Positions 59,794 to 64,000 of a stretch of 64,000 bases of DNA are shown one piece after another. The stretch's first letter is position 1; every line of letters begins with the position of its first letter. The translations under genes were made by a program, and so were the position numbers. The stretch lies in NCBI GenBank assembly GCA_934098525.1, contig CAKONZ010000006.1:29903-93902 (forward strand), read 5' to 3'. The notes under the pieces were generated by a model, which was given only the letters and a program-made list of their open reading frames with translations, was not told the origin of the DNA and made no database searches. Origin of the DNA: an uncultured Bacilli bacterium. GTDB lineage: Bacteria > Bacillota_I > Bacilli_A > RF39 > UBA660.

Positions 59794-60264
59794 TTATCTT
59801 CCTTTCTTACTTGTTTTATTTTCTAATTCTTCTAATAACCTTAATTTTTCTTGTTGTCTTAATTTTATTTCACTTTTTAATATTTCTATTTTCTTTATTA
59901 ATAATTTATATTCTTTATCTTTCATATATTCTTTGTATTTATTATCTACTAAAGATCTAAACTTTTCTATTTCATTTAAAGCAAGTTGTAAAGATGTTCC
60001 ATCAGGGTTAGTATCATCATCTTCTTCATAAATAATTGTTAACATTTTTAAGATTTTTTCTAGGTTTCTTTGACATTTCTTATCTACTAGTTTTTCTATA
60101 AGTGTAGGATTTATAATAATCATTTTGTTAACACTTACCATATCATCTAAATTAAAGCCTGGTTTTGGTTTAACATTATAGCCTTTTAAGTTTTCATATT
60201 CTTTATATGTTATAACATCTGTTTTTGCATCTTTTTTTATTGTATAACGTTGTTTTAATTCCAT
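59794..60264 (-). CDS. Coiled-coil protein of unknown function
   Basis: The 156-aa protein starts at MELKQRYTIK (60264; GGGTGATGGTT site). The first 60 residues are globular with YTIKKDAKTDVITYKEYENL, and the last 60 form a strong coiled-coil (KLLIKKIEILKSEIKLRQQE, then LRLLEELEN). No membrane helix or catalytic motif is seen. It is 12 bp after trmD. It may bind the coiled-coil of the next gene product. Family unknown. Confidence 0.65.
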   Translation of the reverse strand: MELKQRYTIKKDAKTDVITYKEYENLKGYNVKPKPGFNLDDMVSVNKMIIINPTLIEKLVDKKCQRNLEKILKMLTIIYEEDDDTNPDGTSLQLALNEIEKFRSLVDNKYKEYMKDKEYKLLIKKIEILKSEIKLRQQEKLRLLEELENKTSKKGR

Positions 60265-60275
60265 AACCATCACCC

Positions 60276-60935
60276 TTATAACAAATCTTTTCTTTTTTCT
60301 TTTGTTAACCTGATTTGTTCTTCTCTTCGATATTTTTTTATTTCTTCATGATTGCCACTTAATAATACATCTGGAACTTTTAGTCCTCTGAAATCTCTTG
60401 GTTTTGTATATGTAGGATAATCTAATAAATTATTATTAAATGATTCTTCTTCTAATGATTCTTTAGTTATTACTCCATCAAGTAGTCTTATTACACTGTC
60501 ACTTATCATCATTGCAGGTAATTCTCCACCTGTTAATATGAAATCCCCAATTGAAATCTCTTCATCTGCTATAGTTCTTATTCTATCATCAAAACCTTCA
60601 TAATGTCCACAGATAAATATTAAATGTTTTTCTTTTTTTAGCTCTACTGCTTTTTGTTGATTATATGTTTTTCCTGTTGGTGTTAGAAGTATTACCTTTG
60701 ACTCTTTAGTTCTTACGCTTTCTACTGCATCAAAGATTGGCTGAGGCATTAAAACCATACCAGCCCCTCCTCCATATGGAGTATCATCAACATTATGATG
60801 AGGATCTGTAGAGAAATCTCTAAAATTAATTATATTAATTTCTACTTTTTTGTTTTCTATAGCTCTTTTTATTATTGATTCTGATAAGAATCCTTTAAAC
60901 ATTTCAGGAAAAATTGTTAATATATCTATTTTCAT
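60276..60935 (-). CDS. trmD: tRNA (guanine37-N1)-methyltransferase
   Basis: TrmD makes m1G37 in tRNAs and prevents frameshifting. The 219-aa protein has the SPOUT trefoil-knot motifs: MKIDILTIFPEMF at the start, DDTPYGGGAGMVL, LICGHYEGFDDRI (here FICGHYEGFDDRI) and IGDFILTGGELPAM. It is slightly shorter than the E. coli enzyme, with a short C-terminal domain. It overlaps rimM by 4 bp, the common rimM-trmD pair. rplS usually follows directly; here three other genes intervene. Confidence 0.97.
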   Translation of the reverse strand: MKIDILTIFPEMFKGFLSESIIKRAIENKKVEINIINFRDFSTDPHHNVDDTPYGGGAGMVLMPQPIFDAVESVRTKESKVILLTPTGKTYNQQKAVELKKEKHLIFICGHYEGFDDRIRTIADEEISIGDFILTGGELPAMMISDSVIRLLDGVITKESLEEESFNNNLLDYPTYTKPRDFRGLKVPDVLLSGNHEEIKKYRREEQIRLTKEKRKDLL

Positions 60936-61420
60936 ATTAATCCCTCCACATTTTGAAATTCTATTCTTTTATCATTAATGTTTATGTCTTTTATAAAATG
61001 TTTATTATATGGAATGTATATTTTTTTATTTCCTCTTATTTCTATTACTAAATTGTTATTTCCTTGATCTTCTATATTAGTTATTTTTCCTAAATATAAG
61101 TCTTTATAATAACAATTTAATGATATTAAATCTTCTATTAAGTATTGATCTTTTTCTAAGTTCAAATCTTCTTTTTTTATAAATACTAATGATCCTTTAT
61201 ATTTTAAAACTTCATCATAATTTAAATCTTTTAATATTACCATATCATATTCTTGATGTGGTCTATAAGACTCTATTGTTTCTTTTGATTTATCTTTTCC
61301 TATATAGAGATTAAATCCTTTTCTAAATACTAATTTTTTATATTTAAAATTAGATAGAATTTTTATTTCTCCTTTAAGACCATGAGTATTAGTAATTCTT
61401 CCTAAATATACATAATCCAT
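60932..61420 (-). CDS. rimM: 16S rRNA processing protein RimM
   Basis: RimM helps mature the 30S head by binding S19. The 162-aa protein has YLGRITNTHGLKGEIKI at the N-terminus and a PRC-barrel C-terminal domain with YLIEDLISLNCYYKDLYLGKI and KIYIPYNKHFIKDINI, both typical. The start follows AGAGGAGTATTACT. rpsP and the KH-domain gene that often precede it are not here; the next upstream gene is the TrmH-type methylase. Confidence 0.95.
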   Translation of the reverse strand: MDYVYLGRITNTHGLKGEIKILSNFKYKKLVFRKGFNLYIGKDKSKETIESYRPHQEYDMVILKDLNYDEVLKYKGSLVFIKKEDLNLEKDQYLIEDLISLNCYYKDLYLGKITNIEDQGNNNLVIEIRGNKKIYIPYNKHFIKDININDKRIEFQNVEGLI

Positions 61421-61487
61421 AGTAATACTCCTCTTGTATAATTATATCACGTATGATACTTATTAGTAAATTAATAAGTTAAAAACT

Positions 61488-62216
61488 TTATTTATTTAAT
61501 TCATAAAGAATAATACTTGCTGCTACTCCTACATTTAAACTTTCTATTTTGGTATTTGTTTTAATATATATATTATCATCTACTAAATCTCTTATTTCTT
61601 GAGACATACCATTTCCTTCACTACCCATTACAATAGCATATTTGTCTAAAGATATGTTTCTTACATCTATACCATTTGTTACATCAGTTCCAAAAACTTT
61701 TATATTTTTATTTTTTATTTGTTCTATTGTTTTTACTAAATCTTCTCTTAGTATATTTATTTTAAACATATTTCCTTCTGTTGCTCTAATGACTTTTTCA
61801 TTATATAAATCACAACATTTATTTGATAATACAATTGTATCAATATTAAATCCAACAGAACTTCTTATTATTGTTCCTAAATTACCAGGATCTTGGATTT
61901 CATCAAGTAAAAGAATTTTATTTCCTAATTCTTTAGAAGGAGTTATCTTTTTACATATTCCTATCATATTTGAGGAAGGAATTTGTTTAATTTTATTCAT
62001 TACTTCTTCTGTTACATAATTTGTTTCTATATCTATATCTAGTTCTTGATTAGTATTTTCTTTTATAAATAGTTCTAGTAATAAACCTTCTTTATAGGCT
62101 TCTTTTATAATATTTTTTGTTTCTATTATAAATTTATTTTCTTTATCACGATATTTTTTATTTTTTAATTTGTTTATCTCTTTTATTTTTTTATTATCTA
62201 AACTTGTTATTAACAT
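61488..62216 (-). CDS. TrmH/SpoU-family RNA methyltransferase
   Basis: The 242-aa protein has an N-terminal substrate-binding region (LDNKKIKEINKLKNKKYRDK, as in the RlmB/TsnR group) and a SPOUT domain with LLDEIQDPGNLGTIIRSS, VVMGSEGNGMS-like (IVMGSEGNGMSQEI), and SLNVGVAASIILYEL. It methylates ribose 2'-O positions in rRNA or tRNA; the YsgA/RlmB-like members next to pheS are usual, but here it lies before rimM. The start follows AGGTGATTAT. Confidence 0.93.
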   Translation of the reverse strand: MLITSLDNKKIKEINKLKNKKYRDKENKFIIETKNIIKEAYKEGLLLELFIKENTNQELDIDIETNYVTEEVMNKIKQIPSSNMIGICKKITPSKELGNKILLLDEIQDPGNLGTIIRSSVGFNIDTIVLSNKCCDLYNEKVIRATEGNMFKINILREDLVKTIEQIKNKNIKVFGTDVTNGIDVRNISLDKYAIVMGSEGNGMSQEIRDLVDDNIYIKTNTKIESLNVGVAASIILYELNK

Positions 62217-62232
62217 ATAATCACCTACTAAA

Positions 62233-62871
62233 TTATAATATATTTTTCATATCTTTTCTATATTGTTTATATTCAGGACAATTTTCTTCTAATAAAGAAT
62301 AAAAATATTTGGAATGATTAGCATATATTAAATGAGATAATTCATGCATTATTACATAATCTATATACTTTATATCTAATTTTATTAACTCAGTATTTAA
62401 AGTAATTATTTGTTTTGTTATATTACATACTCCCCATTTCCTTAGCATTTTTCTTACCTTTAAATTAGGATATGGTATTTTTTTTGTATAATTTTCATAA
62501 CAAATATTTAACCTTTCTAAAAAGATTTGTTTGGACATTTTCTTATACCAATTATCTATATTTATATTTCTATTTATAAAAACTTTATTATTACCAAAAA
62601 TAATTTTATTTTCATTTGTATAACATATATCATATGATTGTCCTAAAAATAAGAATTTATTAGTATTATTCTTAGTTTTCTTTTTATCATTTATCATCTT
62701 TATTACTTTTGATTCATTATCATCTATAAAAGATAATATTTCTTTATTTGATACTTTCTTAGAACAAGTTATATATATTGTTAAATCATCTTTTATTCTA
62801 AGATACATATTTTTATTATTTTTATATTCTATTTCTATATTATAGTTATTTCCTTCTAAATTAATCATCAT
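62233..62871 (-). CDS. YgjP-like metal-dependent hydrolase (M48-like)
   Basis: The 212-aa protein fits the YgjP/DUF45 family, which has a zincin fold: IDYVIMHELSHLIYANHSKYFYSLL, read as VIMHELSHLI with the HExxH motif and a third metal ligand downstream in NHSKYF. WGVCN (the family's WGSC-like block) is also present. Function is unclear; members are found near stress and UmuD-linked genes elsewhere. The ATG at 62871 follows GTGATTT. It starts a transcript towards the TrmH gene (16-bp gap). Confidence 0.9.
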   Translation of the reverse strand: MMINLEGNNYNIEIEYKNNKNMYLRIKDDLTIYITCSKKVSNKEILSFIDDNESKVIKMINDKKKTKNNTNKFLFLGQSYDICYTNENKIIFGNNKVFINRNINIDNWYKKMSKQIFLERLNICYENYTKKIPYPNLKVRKMLRKWGVCNITKQIITLNTELIKLDIKYIDYVIMHELSHLIYANHSKYFYSLLEENCPEYKQYRKDMKNIL

Positions 62872-62910
62872 ATAAATCACAATCTTATTATATATTATTT
62901 TTAGTTAAAT

Positions 62911-62938
62911 AAAAAGATATTCATTTAAGAATATCTTT
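62911..62938 (-). terminator. Terminator of the pilin-like gene
   Basis: AAAGATATTC and GAATATCTTT arms with a 6-nt loop, followed by five U in the minus direction. Confidence 0.88.
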
Positions 62939-62943
62939 AGTTA

Positions 62944-63453
62944 TTATTTTGTTTCGGTTCCGGTAGTGCCACTAGAAATAGTTACCTTTGTACATTTAGT
63001 AGAGTCTGTTTTAAAACTACTATCTATATCTTCTTCATTAGCAACATCTTGTGGAGCAGCATCATCTTTTTTACTCATTATACAATGAGTACCATCAGTT
63101 AAATAGATAGAATAAGTATATTCATCAGTTCCATTCACTTGAACATATCCTGTGTAAGCATCACCATAAGGACTTTTGTTAAGTTTTTTTTCTAACATAC
63201 CATTAACTTCTGCATCTTGTGGTGCTCCCGCAACATTTATATAGTACTTACCATTATTTTTCCTACCATTAAGAATAACATCATTTCTTACAGCACTAAC
63301 TGCTGCTGCTGCATCATCTGTAAATACTCCTTTCCTTGAAGTGTTTAAGTATTTAGTTACAGCAGGAATAGCTACTGCTACTAATAAGGCTAAAATTACT
63401 ATTACTGCTAATAGTTCTATTAATGTAAATCCTTTTTTATTTGTTTTTTTCAT
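62944..63453 (-). CDS. Type IV pilin-like protein, distal copy
   Basis: The 169-aa protein starts at MKKTNKKG (63453; AGGAGGAAAGAT site). It has a class III/type IV prepilin leader, KKGFTLIELLAVIVILALLV, with cleavage after Gly and Glu at +5, then a helix. A globular part holds NGKYYINVAGAP, YTYSIYLTDGTHCI and a second Cys in STKCTKV, giving a probable disulfide. The tail is Thr/Ser-rich. It could be a pseudopilin for DNA uptake or a surface pilin. No assembly ATPase or prepilin peptidase is in the window. Confidence 0.85.
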   Translation of the reverse strand: MKKTNKKGFTLIELLAVIVILALLVAVAIPAVTKYLNTSRKGVFTDDAAAAVSAVRNDVILNGRKNNGKYYINVAGAPQDAEVNGMLEKKLNKSPYGDAYTGYVQVNGTDEYTYSIYLTDGTHCIMSKKDDAAPQDVANEEDIDSSFKTDSTKCTKVTISSGTTGTETK

Positions 63454-63534
63454 ATCTTTCCTCCTATGTTTTCTATAATTTAATGTTATCATTTTAAGTT
63501 TTAAAAGTAAATACTTTTAATTTATTTTTTTGAT

Positions 63535-63918
63535 TTATTGACATTTTTCTACTGATAATTTATTTGAATCTAATGGATTATTTGGTTTGCCTATGCAATA
63601 TGTTTGATTTGATAGGTATATTTTGTATGTATTATTTTTTTCATCATATGTTACATAACTACCATTATCTTCTTCTAATTCTATATCTAGTGTTTGTAGT
63701 GATAGTTTGTTAGTACTGGTACATAAATCTTTGTTTTCTTCTTTTCTACAGTAATATTTAGTTTTTGATATTGCTTGTTTTGCTACAGACATAATATCTT
63801 CTTCTTTTCCTTTTTCGATCATTTTTAATACATTTGGTATTGCAAGTGTTGATATCATTGCTATTATTACTACTACTGCTAGTAATTCTACTAGTGTAAA
63901 TCCTTTTTTATTTTTCAT
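63535..63918 (-). CDS. Type IV pilin-like protein, proximal copy
   Basis: The 127-aa protein starts at MKNKKGFTLVELLAVVVIIA (63918), again with the Gly/Phe cleavage site and Glu at +5. The globular part has YYCRKEENKDLC and ends in YKIYLSNQTYCIG and VEKCQ, thus two Cys pairs. The order Tyr-x-Ile-Tyr-Leu, then Thr-x-Cys-Ile, and a last Cys is shared with the next gene, so the two are paralogues. The ribosome binding site is weak (CGAGAT). A TTG at 63936 is in frame but has none. The upstream neighbour is outside the window. Confidence 0.82.
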   Translation of the reverse strand: MKNKKGFTLVELLAVVVIIAMISTLAIPNVLKMIEKGKEEDIMSVAKQAISKTKYYCRKEENKDLCTSTNKLSLQTLDIELEEDNGSYVTYDEKNNTYKIYLSNQTYCIGKPNNPLDSNKLSVEKCQ

Positions 63919-64000
63919 TTTATCTCGTATAATCAATCTTATAGAAATATTAATCTATTTGATTGATCCCTTTCTATTTATATTTTTTGATATATTGTAC

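Noticed and set aside
1..64000. Mycoplasma-type code (TGA as Trp)
   Set aside because: TGA serves as a stop in several clear genes (for example 32193-32195, and 32898-32896), and conserved Trp positions use TGG.

Overview
The window is very AT-rich, densely coded and strongly strand-biased. All but four genes (starting at 4418, 31632, 42228 and 57560) read on the minus strand, so replication probably runs so that minus is the leading strand. Ribosome binding sites are AGGAGG- or GGTGAT-like, and TGA is used as a stop (for example at 32193-32195), which argues against the mycoplasma code. Gene content (T-box-controlled pheST, B. subtilis-like order around era/recO, rpsU-yqeY, sporulation-family proteins, BspA-type leucine-rich-repeat surface proteins) suggests an uncultured, gut-type member of the Bacillota, most likely a Bacilli/Erysipelotrichia-like lineage with a reduced genome. 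That placement is inference from gene content only.

Layout. 1-1541: a cut-off membrane protein and an HTH/BRO-family pair. 1657-4287: ppdK. 4418-10208: surface and membrane proteins, including a 1006-aa surface protein whose start looks out of frame, plus queH and two anchored proteins with duplicated N-termini. 10380-14688: a tdk-xer-murE-murF operon. 14774-21910: three paralogous surface proteins with a TasA/camelysin-like N-terminus and BspA-type LRRs; a fourth copy lies at 52097-54571, and all four share one promoter and leader. 21993-25697: pheST with a Phe T-box. 25771-28889: a degenerate ClpX-like ATPase, an rRNA-type methyltransferase, an RluA-type pseudouridine synthase and rpmF. 29017-31518: a sortase-type anchored cohesin-like protein next to a secreted LRR protein ending in a dockerin, the most interesting pair here.

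32208-37134 is the yqfC-yqfD-(VanZ)-ybeY-dgkA-cdd-era-yqzL-recO operon, with yqzL a short gene overlapping recO. 37184-41507 holds rpsU, yqeY, an unknown protein, and a cysteine desulfurase with two thioredoxin-fold partners. 42228-44436 holds a SpoVID/YsxE-like pair and a copper-type operon of a frameshifted csoR and a 50-aa Cys-rich metallothionein-like peptide. 44506-57500 holds murC, a metallo-beta-lactamase-fold hydrolase, a membrane protein with a Val-Asn-Pro tandem repeat, a DUF4143-type ATPase whose promoter is bracketed by two palindromes, serS, typA, efp, rpmG and a penicillin-binding protein. 57560-63918 holds lepB, rplS with a leader structure, a three-gene insertion between trmD and rplS, rimM, an rRNA/tRNA methylase, a YgjP-type metalloprotein and two type IV pilin-like genes.

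Together the genes are mostly housekeeping (translation, cell wall precursors, RNA modification) interleaved with surface-display modules. No tRNA, rRNA, CRISPR array, complete insertion sequence or replication origin was recognised. Statements about family membership come from reading motifs and recalled family patterns; no database search was run.
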